Positions 8,467 through 16,833 of a stretch of 48,679 nt of DNA are shown here, piece after piece. The position numbers were made by a program, and so were the translations under genes. Numbering within the stretch: position 1 is the stretch's first letter; each line of letters starts with the position of its first letter. This stretch comes from Spirochaetaceae bacterium (GTDB lineage Bacteria; Spirochaetota; Spirochaetia; SZUA-6; Bin103), in contig JAPPNY010000127.1 of the NCBI GenBank assembly GCA_028818385.1, positions 1-48,679 on the forward strand. Direction: 5' to 3'. Below the pieces are notes generated by a model, which was given only the letters and a program-made list of their open reading frames with translations, made no database searches and was not told the origin of the DNA.

Positions 8467-8495
8467 AGTGTCCGGTCATGCCTGCATGGGGTCAA
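8467..8495 (-). promoter_or_regulatory. Candidate promoter of the DAO-oxidoreductase/ThuA operon
   Basis: On the minus strand TTGACC (8495-8490) is followed after 17 nt by GACACT (8472-8467), and the chosen ATG begins 8 nt further on at 8458. This spacing predicts a transcript starting at or next to the start codon. Confidence 0.42.
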
Positions 8496-8502
8496 GTGCG
8501 CC

Positions 8503-8531
8503 TTGCCGGCCGATTGTGCGGCCGGTAGTCT
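8503..8531 (+). promoter_or_regulatory. Candidate promoter of the RraA-like gene
   Basis: TTGCCG (8503-8508), a 17-nt spacer and TAGTCT (8526-8531) lie upstream of ATG 8542, with 10 nt between the -10 and the start codon. There is no Shine-Dalgarno, so translation is probably leaderless. It lies back to back with the promoter of the opposite operon. Confidence 0.45.
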
Positions 8532-8541
8532 CGCGCTCCTG

Positions 8542-9252
8542 ATGGACACAGCACTCATCGAAAGCCTCGGGGACTCGGAGACCGCCCTGGTCTGCAATGC
8601 CCTCTCGGCGCTCGGCCACTCGGAGCCGCACACATACGCCATGGACGGGCGCATCCAGTGCATGACGCCGGATCTGCCGCCGCTGGTGGGAGAGGCGATC
8701 ACGATCAAGATCGACACCTGCACCCCGGAAGGCGGCCCGCAGACGGAGCCGTACTTCGAGATGATGGAGGCGATCGAGGCGAGCGAGCTGCCGCGCGTGA
8801 TCGTGGTGGAGACCGTCGGCCCGGATCCCTACCGGGAGTGCGTGATGGGCGACGGCATGGCCAAGGGCTTCATGGCTGCCGGCGCCATCGGCATGGTGAC
8901 CTCGGGAGGCGTCCGCGACCTGCCTGGGATCATCGACCAGGGGTTCGGCGTGTTCGCGATCGCGCGCGTGATCCAGCACGCGGCGCTGCGCTGGTCGGAC
9001 TACGGCCAGCCGGTGCAGGTCGGCGGCATCACGGTGCGGACCGGCGACCTCGTCCACGGCGATGAGGGCGGCTGCATCGTCATCCCGGAGCCCAACCACG
9101 CCGCCATCGTCGAGGCGTGCCGGCTGGTCAACGACTTCGAGAAGCAGGCGCACGTGATGATCCGCCGCACCGACCTCGACGGCTCGCAGAAGCGCGCCGG
9201 GATGGATGAGCTCAGCGGCCGGTTCGAGCGAGCGTTCAGTGCCCTGCGATAG
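8542..9252 (+). CDS. RraA family protein (aldolase/regulator fold)
   Basis: A 236-residue member of the RraA/HMG-CHA aldolase fold. The diagnostic active-site stretch is present: GDGMAKGFMAAGAIGMV followed by GGVRDLPGI, in which R125-D126 correspond to the metal/substrate-binding RD of the family. Members act as class II pyruvate aldolases or oxaloacetate decarboxylases, or as RNase E regulators in E. coli. Without an RNase E context here, a catabolic lyase role is more likely. The start ATG 8542 is preceded by a promoter-like element rather than a Shine-Dalgarno. Confidence 0.85.
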   Translation: MDTALIESLGDSETALVCNALSALGHSEPHTYAMDGRIQCMTPDLPPLVGEAITIKIDTCTPEGGPQTEPYFEMMEAIEASELPRVIVVETVGPDPYRECVMGDGMAKGFMAAGAIGMVTSGGVRDLPGIIDQGFGVFAIARVIQHAALRWSDYGQPVQVGGITVRTGDLVHGDEGGCIVIPEPNHAAIVEACRLVNDFEKQAHVMIRRTDLDGSQKRAGMDELSGRFERAFSALR

Positions 9253-9434
9253 GGCCGAACGCCCTCCGGAGGCGCGCCCGAACAGCGATGGCTTGAGTAG
9301 GCGCCCAAGCAAAGTGTGGTCGCCGGTTCGCGGGTCTCTGAAAGAGCACGAAGCGGAGGAAGAGAACCTCCGTCTCGCTGAAGTGAAGGCCAACTGGCGG
9401 ACGTCATTGTCCCGCTGACGACGGAGCGGCATGG

Positions 9435-9463
9435 GTGACGGCAAGCGCGCCGTGCGGTAGGCT
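9435..9463 (+). promoter_or_regulatory. Candidate promoter of the transketolase-like gene
   Basis: GTGACG (9435-9440), a 17-nt spacer and TAGGCT (9458-9463) are followed after 6 nt by ATG 9470. The preceding 9253-9434 stretch contains no convincing gene. Confidence 0.42.
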
Positions 9464-9469
9464 CAATCG

Positions 9470-12094
9470 ATGGCGCCGCCACCACCGCGGCGCTCTCCGA
9501 AGACCATCACGCACCGCGGCCTGACGCAGGCGCCGCCGGTGCCGACAAGAGAGATGACAATGGGTACTGACGGAACATCAGTTCTGGTTCGCACCGCCGC
9601 GCCCGCGGGCGAGGCATCGGAACACAGCGTGAAACTCCCCGCCTACGACCGGCAGCGGCTGGAGGACGTCGGCTTCCTGACCGCCATGACGCTGACCCTG
9701 CTCGGCAACTACGCGCAGACAGGCCACTTCGGCGGCCCGCTGGCCTACACGCCCTACAATGTCGCCCTGCACCTGGTGGGGCCGGAGCACGGCGGCCTGC
9801 GCTACGACTACCGCCGGCCCAAGCACCCGTTCGGGGACAAGCTGCTGCTCGCCGGCGGCCACAACATCCCGACCCTGTACGCGCTGTGGATGGTCATGGG
9901 CGAGGCGATGGCCCGCCGCTACACCGCGACCGGCCATCACCGCTACCAGGTGGATCCCGAGATCGCCATGCTGCCGATCGATTGCCTGGGCTTTCGTCGC
10001 GGGGCGGGGGCGCTGGCAACGTTGCTCCAGGACAACGGCCTGGCCGACGATCCGCTGTTCGCACAGGCGAAGCTGCGCGGCATCCGGTCGCTGGCCGGCC
10101 ACTCGGAGACCACCGACCTGATCAACGACGTCAACGGCGGCCCGTCCGGCATCGGCATCGCCACCGCCGCCGGCAAGGCCGCCTTCTGGGACTTCATGGG
10201 CGCCGGCGACTCGCCCAAGATCGTCGCCCTGGAAGGCGAGTTCGCCATGACCTCCGGCCACTCGCAGGAGATGAAGACGCAGGCCGTGGCCCAGAAGGTG
10301 GGCAAGCGGCTGCGCATCCTGCTGTCGTACAACAACGCCGGCATCGACGACTCGCTGGTCGGCGGCGTCGTGTCGGAGTCGTTCGACGGGTACCGGATCG
10401 CCGAGCAGTGGTCGGCTTACGGCTGGAACGTGCTGACCCTGGACGACGGCAACGACTACGACCAGGTCGTCGGGGCGCTCAAGACCATGGAGGAATGGGA
10501 CCCGGACGACCGGCGGCCGATGATCGTGGTCGGCCGCACCACCAAGGGCTGGTGGCCGGCCGCGACCAACGGCACCATCGCCGGGTTCGGCGAGCAGTTG
10601 GTCGGCTATCACAGCCATCCGTACGAGATGAAGATGAACGTCCCGTACTTCGTCGCCCTGGCCGGCACCTTCGAGCGGCGCTTCGGCGTCACTTTCGAGG
10701 GGATCCACGACGGCCCGGTCGACGACGAGGCGGAACGCATCCGCCAGTTCAAGACCAACATCGACGTGGTCATGTCGGTGCTGGAGCAGGACGGGCTCGG
10801 CGAGTGGCTTGCCGACCGGCTGGTGGCCATCGGCGACGACGTGGGTGACGACGTCACGCTGCGGGTCGACCACCGCACGGACCCGTTTCAGGACGAGCGC
10901 CTGCGCGTCTCGGCCATCCCGGTGGAGCCTCAGACGGTGAGCGCGGGCACCGGCGAGGAGAGCATCGAGCTGTTCAAGCAGCCGGGCGAGGTGCAGGGCA
11001 CGCGCCGCGCGATCTCGGAGGTGGTGAAGTGGCTGAACCACGTCACCGGCAACCGCTTCCTCACCGTGTCGGCCGACCTGTCGGGATCGATCAACGTGGA
11101 GAAGGGATCGCTCACCGGCCACTACGATCCGCTCGCCAACCAGGGCGGCACGCGGCTCAAGGCGGCCATCCAGGAGGCCGGCAACGCCTCCACCGCCATC
11201 GGGCTGGTGGGGCAGAGCGCCTCGCTCGACCCGAACGTGCACTCCGGCGTGTGGGCGCTGAGCGGCAGTTACGGCGCGTTCACGCCGTTCATGTACCTGC
11301 CCGCGCGCGTGTGGAGCCAGCAGAACCAGGACAGTCCGTTCCGGGTCGGCGTCCTGCACATCCTGGCCGGCCACTCCGGCCCGGAGACGGCGGCCGACGC
11401 GCGCACGCACTTCGGCATCTTCGCGCCGCAGGTGTGGAAGCTGTTCCCGCGCGGCCAGGTCATCACGCTCAGCTTCTGGGACTACAACGACGTGGCGCCC
11501 GGCTACTTCGCCGCCGCGGAGATCGCCGCCCGCGACCCGCTGGTCGGCGTGATCGTGATCGAGGTGGCGCGCCCGGACTTCCCGGTGGCCGACCGCGCGA
11601 CGTTCGCCGACACCGACCTCAAGGCCGCTGCCAAGGGGTTCTACGTGATCCGCGACTTCGATCCCGGTAAGCCCCGGCACGGCTACGTGCTGGCCCAGGG
11701 ATCGAGCTCGACCTTCAACCTGCTGCAGGCGCTGCCGCGCCTGGAAGAGCAGGGGATCAACGTCAAGGTGGTCGCGGCCATCAGCGAGGAGCTCTTCGAC
11801 CGCCAGCCGCAGGCCTACCGCGACGCGGTGCTGCCGGCCGCGGCCAAGAACGACCTGATGGTGGTCACCACCGGCACCCAGCGCATGTGGCCGGTGCGCG
11901 ACGTGGGGCCGCTGACCTCCGAGTACTCCCTGGTCTCCGACTGGCACGACCGCTGGCTGACCGGCGGCAAGGAGTCCGACGTGATCGCCGAGGCACACCT
12001 GGACGAGCAGTCGATCGCCGCCGGCATCACGCGCTTCGCCGCCGACCGCGACCAGCGGCTGGCCCGCCAACGGGAGGCGCTGGCCGCGTTGTAG
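9470..12094 (+). CDS. Divergent transketolase-like thiamine diphosphate enzyme
   Basis: An 874-residue protein aligning by eye with transketolases over both domains: TGHFGG (H86, cf. GHPGAP), LAGGHNIPTLYA (H131, cf. NGHGSMLLYA), LAGHSE (209-214, cf. PGHPE) and GPSGIGIATAAGKA (cf. GPLGQGIANAVG). The cofactor-anchoring GDG is replaced by EGE (255-257), with NNAGID (288-293) supplying the distal asparagine. It is longer than typical transketolase (about 660), nearer the size of phosphoketolase or PDH E1, but the motif order is transketolase-like. Expected role is ketol transfer between sugar phosphates; the substrate is uncertain. ATG 9470 is favoured by a leaderless-type promoter; ATG 9554 or 9560 are alternatives, since the first 30 residues look non-conserved. 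Confidence 0.8.
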   Translation: MAPPPPRRSPKTITHRGLTQAPPVPTREMTMGTDGTSVLVRTAAPAGEASEHSVKLPAYDRQRLEDVGFLTAMTLTLLGNYAQTGHFGGPLAYTPYNVALHLVGPEHGGLRYDYRRPKHPFGDKLLLAGGHNIPTLYALWMVMGEAMARRYTATGHHRYQVDPEIAMLPIDCLGFRRGAGALATLLQDNGLADDPLFAQAKLRGIRSLAGHSETTDLINDVNGGPSGIGIATAAGKAAFWDFMGAGDSPKIVALEGEFAMTSGHSQEMKTQAVAQKVGKRLRILLSYNNAGIDDSLVGGVVSESFDGYRIAEQWSAYGWNVLTLDDGNDYDQVVGALKTMEEWDPDDRRPMIVVGRTTKGWWPAATNGTIAGFGEQLVGYHSHPYEMKMNVPYFVALAGTFERRFGVTFEGIHDGPVDDEAERIRQFKTNIDVVMSVLEQDGLGEWLADRLVAIGDDVGDDVTLRVDHRTDPFQDERLRVSAIPVEPQTVSAGTGEESIELFKQPGEVQGTRRAISEVVKWLNHVTGNRFLTVSADLSGSINVEKGSLTGHYDPLANQGGTRLKAAIQEAGNASTAIGLVGQSASLDPNVHSGVWALSGSYGAFTPFMYLPARVWSQQNQDSPFRVGVLHILAGHSGPETAADARTHFGIFAPQVWKLFPRGQVITLSFWDYNDVAPGYFAAAEIAARDPLVGVIVIEVARPDFPVADRATFADTDLKAAAKGFYVIRDFDPGKPRHGYVLAQGSSSTFNLLQALPRLEEQGINVKVVAAISEELFDRQPQAYRDAVLPAAAKNDLMVVTTGTQRMWPVRDVGPLTSEYSLVSDWHDRWLTGGKESDVIAEAHLDEQSIAAGITRFAADRDQRLARQREALAAL

Positions 12095-12123
12095 GCTGCG
12101 GGAGCATCAGCCTGCATCACATC

Positions 12124-12726
12124 TCAGGACGGCGACGTTGGCGGGGTTAGGAGCACGATCTCGTAATCGGTGAGCGCGCTGAGGAAGTCCGCGTTGTCGA
12201 TGAGCGACGATACGTCCAGGACCGCCAGCTTTGGGATGGCGCGATCGTATATCGCCGCACATACGTGCCCGGTGAATCTCGACCGAAACAGGAATCCGTC
12301 TGCTTCCGGTACCGTTGCGTAGGTCGCTGACGAGAGAGCGCGTCCAGCGGCATGGTTGGCGTCGTGAGTGACCGCCGTCGGAGCGGCGATTCGGATCGGA
12401 CCGTCCCCGCGAAGATCTACCAGTGTCAGGGTCTCGGTCGAGCGGATCGACACCACGAGCCTGTCATCGACATCAGAGCGCGGAAGCTCGCGGTGCTTGC
12501 GACGTGTGAACCGATTACGCCCCAGTGCCTCCCAGAACACGCAACGGACGGCTTCGGCCGCATAGAGGACCGAGTAACGACCTGCCGGATCGCCGAACCG
12601 ACTGGGAACGGCAACGGATCCCAACGGATGGCCACCGTACCGCCTGTGGATCAACCGGTACATCCGATCGAGGCGAACCGCGCGAAGCCGTCCGCGAATG
12701 CGGTCTGGCTCGTACGCGGCGCTCAC
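12124..12726 (-). CDS. RES-domain toxin
   Basis: A 200-residue RES-family protein. Arginine-rich YRLIHRRYGG, the GRYSVLYAAEAVRCVFWEAL core with its tyrosine and glutamate, and LFRSRFTG with the conserved serine match the R-E-S triad that names the family. Characterised RES toxins (for example MbcT) degrade NAD+ and are held in check by an Xre/MbcA-type antitoxin. That partner is encoded directly upstream: GTG 12726 overlaps its TGA in a GTGA junction. The pair is compact, on its own promoter and convergent with the transketolase-like gene, as expected for an inserted module. Confidence 0.87.
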   Translation of the reverse strand: MSAAYEPDRIRGRLRAVRLDRMYRLIHRRYGGHPLGSVAVPSRFGDPAGRYSVLYAAEAVRCVFWEALGRNRFTRRKHRELPRSDVDDRLVVSIRSTETLTLVDLRGDGPIRIAAPTAVTHDANHAAGRALSSATYATVPEADGFLFRSRFTGHVCAAIYDRAIPKLAVLDVSSLIDNADFLSALTDYEIVLLTPPTSPS

Positions 12727-13337
12727 GCGAAGTCGCCTTGCAAGTCCCCTTTTGCGGCCGCCGTCACGCGTTCAGTTTCCCCTCGGCGCATCAGCGCGAG
12801 CGGCTTCGCCCCGTCGAGCGATGGCCGTGGCGTCGTCAACCAGACCCACGCTGCATAACCATCGCCGAAACGCGGCACGATTTGGTCAAGTCCGGCAAGC
12901 GGACGGCAACGCTCGTCGATCTGCTCGGCAGGGAAGACATAGCCGCGCTTGGCGCCCCGCCACCCAATGACCCTACCCTTCCGGAGCCACTCGTGGACGG
13001 ACTGGCGGGTCTTGAGGCCAACCCGGGCGGCAAGCTGGTCGGAAGTGAGCAACGCTTCCGGTCCTCCCTGTCGCGTTCGGGCCGAGAGCTGCCTGCCCGC
13101 TTTCTCCACGTCGGTCAACTGCGGATTGGTGCCTGAAAGCGTCTCGACCGCCGGTTCGTCTGCCGATGCCCTCGTCGTGAGTTGAGACGACAGTGTGTTC
13201 GCTACGACCGCAAGCGCGGACCGCACAGCCTCGGGGTGCGCTACGAGGGCGGCGACCGCAGTTTCGCTGAAGCCGTCGGCGACCTCATGCACCACGCTCT
13301 CCAACTCCCGGATGCAACGCTTCTTCGTCTGGGTCAC
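12723..13337 (-). CDS. Xre/MbcA-type antitoxin of the RES module
   Basis: A 204-residue antitoxin. Residues about 95-140 contain a helix-turn-helix-like region (LLTSDQLAARVG ... SVHEWLRKGRVIG), plausible for DNA binding. The C-terminal 50 residues (WVWLTTPRPSLDGAKPLALM) fit the MbcA/ParS/Xre toxin-binding domain (DUF2384-like), which plugs the RES active site. The start is GTG 13337, exactly where a TTGACA-N17-GAGATT promoter would begin its transcript, so translation is probably leaderless. The DNA-binding part differs from a textbook Xre fold, so the exact subclass is uncertain. Confidence 0.8.
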   Translation of the reverse strand: MTQTKKRCIRELESVVHEVADGFSETAVAALVAHPEAVRSALAVVANTLSSQLTTRASADEPAVETLSGTNPQLTDVEKAGRQLSARTRQGGPEALLTSDQLAARVGLKTRQSVHEWLRKGRVIGWRGAKRGYVFPAEQIDERCRPLAGLDQIVPRFGDGYAAWVWLTTPRPSLDGAKPLALMRRGETERVTAAAKGDLQGDFA

Positions 13338-13343
13338 AATAGG

Positions 13344-13378
13344 AATCTCGTCTATTTTGTCTATTTTGTCAAGACGAG
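13344..13378 (-). promoter_or_regulatory. Promoter-operator of the RES toxin-antitoxin module
   Basis: On the minus strand TTGACA (13372-13367) and GAGATT (13349-13344) are spaced by 17 nt and end 6 nt before the GTG start. The spacer consists of two perfect 9-bp direct repeats (TATTTTGTC on the plus strand, 13353-13361 and 13362-13370). The whole is framed by the inverted hexamers CTCGTC (13347-13352) and GACGAG (13373-13378). This is a natural autoregulatory operator for the antitoxin. Confidence 0.6.
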
Positions 13379-13389
13379 CTCTGCGATCG

Positions 13390-14583
13390 CTACCCTGTCT
13401 CGGCGGCCATGGCGGCGATCAGGCGGTCGACCTGGGCGGGCGAGACGAAGTAGTGGGTGGAGATGCGCAGCGCGTCGTGCCCGTCCCGGACGTGGTCGTC
13501 GACCCGCAGGTTGTAGTCCTGCTGCAGTCGCGCGCGCCAGCCGGCGGCGTCGCCGCCGGGCGGCACCACCAGCGTCGTCCCCGGAGCCACGAACTCCCGC
13601 TTGGGTGAGTTGACGATGTCCATGCCGGGAATCTGCGCCAGCCCGGCGCGGAGCCGCTCGGCCAGCAGGTGGTTGCGCGCCTCGACCGCGCCCATGCCGA
13701 TCTGGCGCAGCCATGCGACCGCCACGCCGATGCCGGCGCGCGTCGGCAGGTCGAACGTGCCTTCCTCCTCGTACCTCGAGGCGGTGGGGCCGGGCGGCGT
13801 GGTGATCGTGCCGAAGCGCTCCTGGAACTCCTGCCGGACGTAGAGCACGCCGGTCCCCGACGGCGCCAGCAGCCACTTGTGCAGGCTGGCGGCATACAGG
13901 TCGCAGTCGTACGCGGTCACGTCGACCGGGACTCGGCCGATCGCCTGGGCGCCGTCGATGGCGATGATCAGGCCGTGCTCGCGCCCCAGGCGGCACATCG
14001 CCTCGATCGGGTAGCGGATGCCGCCGCGGGTGACGTGGCAGAAGGCCAGAACGCGGGTGCGGCCGGTGATCGCGGCGCGCAGCGGCTCGATCAACTGCGC
14101 CGCGTCCTCGACGGGACTCGGCAGTTCCACCTCCCGGACCACCAGCCCGTCGCGGGCGGCTCGGGCGCGCCAGGGCTCCACGCCGACCGGGTGCTCGTGG
14201 CTGGTGGTGAGGATCTCGTCCCCGGCGCGCAGGCCGGTGACGCCGTCGGCGACCAGCGCCAGCCCTACCGAGGCGTTGCGGTTGATGGCGAGCTCCTCGG
14301 GCCGCGCTCCCATCAGCGCCGCCAGCTCCGGGACGGCGACCTCGTCGTTGTAGCGCCGGTAGTCGATCTTGCCGGCGTCGGGGTCCTGCGAGAGGCGCAG
14401 GTAGCCTTCGTGCACGGCGGCGATCACCGGGTCGGGCGGCACGCCGAGCGCGGCGCTGTTCAGGTAGACCAGGTCCGGATCCAACGGAAAGCGGGCACGG
14501 ATCCGCTCCCAGTAGGACTCGTCGTCGGCGGCTCCCGGTCCCCAGGAAACGCTCATCGCGCGCTCGATCGCTGCATGGCTCAT
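13390..14583 (-). CDS. Class V PLP-dependent aminotransferase (isopenicillin N epimerase-like)
   Basis: A 397-residue fold-type I PLP enzyme. The cofactor aspartate is D210 in IDGAQAIG and the Schiff-base lysine is K236 in SLHKWLLAP, preceded by the usual histidine. The N-terminal YLNSAALGVPP and TTSHEHP segments are typical of the isopenicillin N epimerase/cysteine desulfurase-like branch. There is no nearby sulfur-transfer partner, so a role as an amino acid epimerase, lyase or aminotransferase is more likely than desulfurase. A promoter-like TTGCGC-N17-CATAGT ends 8 nt before the ATG, suggesting a leaderless message. The substrate is not identifiable. Confidence 0.85.
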   Translation of the reverse strand: MSHAAIERAMSVSWGPGAADDESYWERIRARFPLDPDLVYLNSAALGVPPDPVIAAVHEGYLRLSQDPDAGKIDYRRYNDEVAVPELAALMGARPEELAINRNASVGLALVADGVTGLRAGDEILTTSHEHPVGVEPWRARAARDGLVVREVELPSPVEDAAQLIEPLRAAITGRTRVLAFCHVTRGGIRYPIEAMCRLGREHGLIIAIDGAQAIGRVPVDVTAYDCDLYAASLHKWLLAPSGTGVLYVRQEFQERFGTITTPPGPTASRYEEEGTFDLPTRAGIGVAVAWLRQIGMGAVEARNHLLAERLRAGLAQIPGMDIVNSPKREFVAPGTTLVVPPGGDAAGWRARLQQDYNLRVDDHVRDGHDALRISTHYFVSPAQVDRLIAAMAAETG

Positions 14584-14591
14584 GGGCGGGG

Positions 14592-14620
14592 ACTATGGGT
14601 CCCTCTGGTGTAGTGCGCAA
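14592..14620 (-). promoter_or_regulatory. Candidate promoter of the class V aminotransferase
   Basis: On the minus strand TTGCGC (14620-14615), 17 nt, then CATAGT (14597-14592), with the ATG at 14583 following after 8 nt. Confidence 0.4.
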
Positions 14621-14698
14621 GCAGTACACCCGGGGACCCATGGAGAGGCTGGGGATGGGGGCGGAAGCGAGTCCGGAGGACTCGGTTCTGCCGGAGCC

Positions 14699-15955
14699 AT
14701 GAGTACCCGTGCCGGGCTTGACAACCGCTCGAGATCGAACGACATACCCGAATCGATGACTGTGCTGGGACGACCCCTGGAGTTGCCTTGTGGCGTGATA
14801 TTGAAGAACCGCCTGGTAAAGTCCGCGATGTCCGACTCGCTTGGAGATGGCGAGGGTAACCCCACCGAAGCCCAGGTGCGGCTCTACGAACGATGGGCCG
14901 AAGGTGGGACGGCGCTATCGTTGATCGGCGAGGTGCAGGCGGATCCCCGTTATCCCGAGAAACCCGGCAATCTTGTTCTTGCGCCGGATGCCGATGTGCA
15001 GGCCATGCAAGTCCTGGCACGACGAGGGTCAGCAAACGGTGCCGAAATCTGGCCGCAGATCGGCCATGCCGGGGCTCTGTCACATGTCCCGATCAGTCGG
15101 CCCAAGGGACCCTCTCCACTGGATATTGAAGGACTCCGGTGCGAAGGGATGTCAGGCGATGACATTCGTGAATTGCCCGGCATATACGCAAGAGCTGCGA
15201 TACTCGCGAAGAATGCAGGATTCGGGGGCGTCCAGATCCATGCGGCGCACGGGTTTCTGTTGAGCCAATTCCTGTCACCTCTGTTCAATCGAAGGACGGA
15301 TGCCTATGGCGGCTCGATCGAAGGGCGGTTCCGCATCATTCACGACGTGATAGACGCCGTCAGGCAGGCCGTTGGCGTATCGTTTCCGGTCGGCATCAAG
15401 ATCAACTCGACGGACAATCTGGCGGGCGGTCTTGCGGAAGACGATGCGCTGCAAGTGGTTCGCATGCTCGACCGGACGTCTGTCGACCTTATCGACGTCA
15501 GCGGAGGAACGTACTTTCCAGGTGCAGCATCGAGTTCCGACGGCAGGCAATCAGCGGGGCCCTATTTCACTGACTTTGCAGAGCGCGCGAAAGGGGCGAC
15601 GGCCATTCCAATCATGGCGACAGGAGGATTCGAGACAAGGGATCAGGCGAGAGACGCGGTCGAGAAGGGATGCGTCGACGCGGTGAGCCTTGCCCGCGCG
15701 ATGGCGCTCAATCCAGCGCTCGCCAATACGTGGTTGAGCGACGACGGGGGAGATCCTGAATTCCCGGTGTTTGATCCGCCTCCCCAAGGTGGAGTTACCG
15801 CGTGGTACACGATGCGGCTCACGGCGCTTGGAGAAGACGATGAGGGACACTTCGGTCTGAGCCCTGCCTCGGCCTTGGAAGCCTATGAAGCGCGAGATGC
15901 ACAGCGCTGCGAGATCTGGCGACGGCGGTTCCCGAAATCGCTGAACATCGGCTGA
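14699..15955 (+). CDS. NADH:flavin oxidoreductase, Old Yellow Enzyme family
   Basis: A 418-residue single-domain FMN TIM-barrel oxidoreductase. Family signals are LKNRLVKSAMSD near the N terminus, the active-site IHAAHGFLLSQFLSPLFN, the RTDAYGGSIEGR segment and the phosphate-binding MATGGFETRDQA. It lacks the C-terminal FeS/FAD/NAD domains of 2,4-dienoyl-CoA reductases, so it is a plain OYE-type ene reductase. The open frame extends to 14582 through unlikely sequence; ATG 14699 is preferred, with ATG 14756 as an alternative. Codon use is visibly less GC-rich than in flanking genes, which hints at separate acquisition. Confidence 0.87.
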   Translation: MSTRAGLDNRSRSNDIPESMTVLGRPLELPCGVILKNRLVKSAMSDSLGDGEGNPTEAQVRLYERWAEGGTALSLIGEVQADPRYPEKPGNLVLAPDADVQAMQVLARRGSANGAEIWPQIGHAGALSHVPISRPKGPSPLDIEGLRCEGMSGDDIRELPGIYARAAILAKNAGFGGVQIHAAHGFLLSQFLSPLFNRRTDAYGGSIEGRFRIIHDVIDAVRQAVGVSFPVGIKINSTDNLAGGLAEDDALQVVRMLDRTSVDLIDVSGGTYFPGAASSSDGRQSAGPYFTDFAERAKGATAIPIMATGGFETRDQARDAVEKGCVDAVSLARAMALNPALANTWLSDDGGDPEFPVFDPPPQGGVTAWYTMRLTALGEDDEGHFGLSPASALEAYEARDAQRCEIWRRRFPKSLNIG

Positions 15956-15980
15956 CGTACCTTGGCTACCGTGCAGGATC

Positions 15981-16744
15981 TCATCGGGCGCGGAGCACAA
16001 AGAACTCGTAACCGTAAAAGTCCGAGTAGGCATGCCAGATGTCCAGTTCCCTCTGGCACTGCTCCGCCAACAACTGTGCGTCCGGCTCATCGTGGTGACG
16101 CGTCCGGAATGCGGTCACGTTGTCTTGCAGTGGCCGATAGTAGTCGTCCCACCATGCGGACGCGGGGAGGGGAAAGTGCCCGACGGTCTCGTAGCCGCAC
16201 GCCTCGGTGGCTTCCAGGAGCGCGGAGGTGTCGCGTATAGCCGGGTACTCGCGGTTCCAGAACGCTGTGCACGCCGCGGGCGGGTCGGGCTTCCGCCAGC
16301 ATACCTCGGTCAGCGCGACGTGCCCGTTGCGCGCAGCAGCCGGCGCCAATCGCGGAGGGCCGCTTCGACACCCATTTTGTAGATCGCGCCTTCACACCAG
16401 ATCAGGTCGAAGGAGCCGTCGGCGAAGACGAGTCGGCGCATGTCCGCGACGCGGGCCTCCAGCCGATCCGCGATGCCCAGTTCATGCGCCTTGCGGCTCA
16501 GCTCGTCGATGAACGGGGGGTGGTTATCGACGGCGACGATGCGCGCCGGCGAGCTTTGCACCAGAACCAATGTCTGGGCGCCGGTCCCGCAACCGACGTC
16601 GAGGACGCGGGTCCGTGGTCCCACGTCCGGCACGAGCCCGAGGGCCCGGCGCGTGCTGGGTTCTGTCCCCGGTCCCTGCCGGGGAAGCCCACTGAACAGC
16701 TCGTAGAACAGCGCGGTGGCTCGATCGGGCGGTGTGGTACGCAT
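15981..16744 (-). pseudogene. SAM-dependent methyltransferase, broken by a frameshift
   Basis: Two reading frames together give one class I methyltransferase of about 254 residues. The first frame (ATG 16744) encodes the SAM site VLDVGCGTGAQT and continues to ALRDWRRLLR, then hits a stop at 16310-16312. Homology resumes in the next frame with GHVALTEVCWRKPDPP and continues to the end at 15981. The shift maps to 16328-16330, where a single missing base would restore the reading. Either this is a recent pseudogene or an assembly error. The intact protein would methylate a small molecule; no specific substrate is suggested. Confidence 0.75.
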
Positions 16745-16798
16745 GCAGCACGCCTCCAGACGAACAGTAATGGAGAGGCAGGAGATGGGGGCGAAGGC

Positions 16799-16827
16799 TT
16801 CCCGCCGGCCTGCCGAAGGCGTACGTT
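16799..16827 (+). promoter_or_regulatory. Candidate promoter of the threonine/serine dehydratase
   Basis: TTCCCG (16799-16804), 17 nt, TACGTT (16822-16827) and then 6 nt to GTG 16834. The -35 is weak, but the geometry repeats that seen at other starts in this window. Confidence 0.3.
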
Positions 16828-16833
16828 GTAGGC

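Noticed and set aside
9253..9469. Possible insertion-sequence relic (a Leu/Glu-rich stretch resembling the end of an IS3 OrfA helix near 9340-9390)
   Set aside because: Too short, no inverted repeats and no transposase catalytic motif; treated as non-coding spacer with a promoter at its right end.
9578..12070. 830-codon minus-strand open frame opposite the transketolase-like gene
   Set aside because: Composition is that of an antisense shadow; the plus-strand frame carries cofactor and catalytic motifs throughout.
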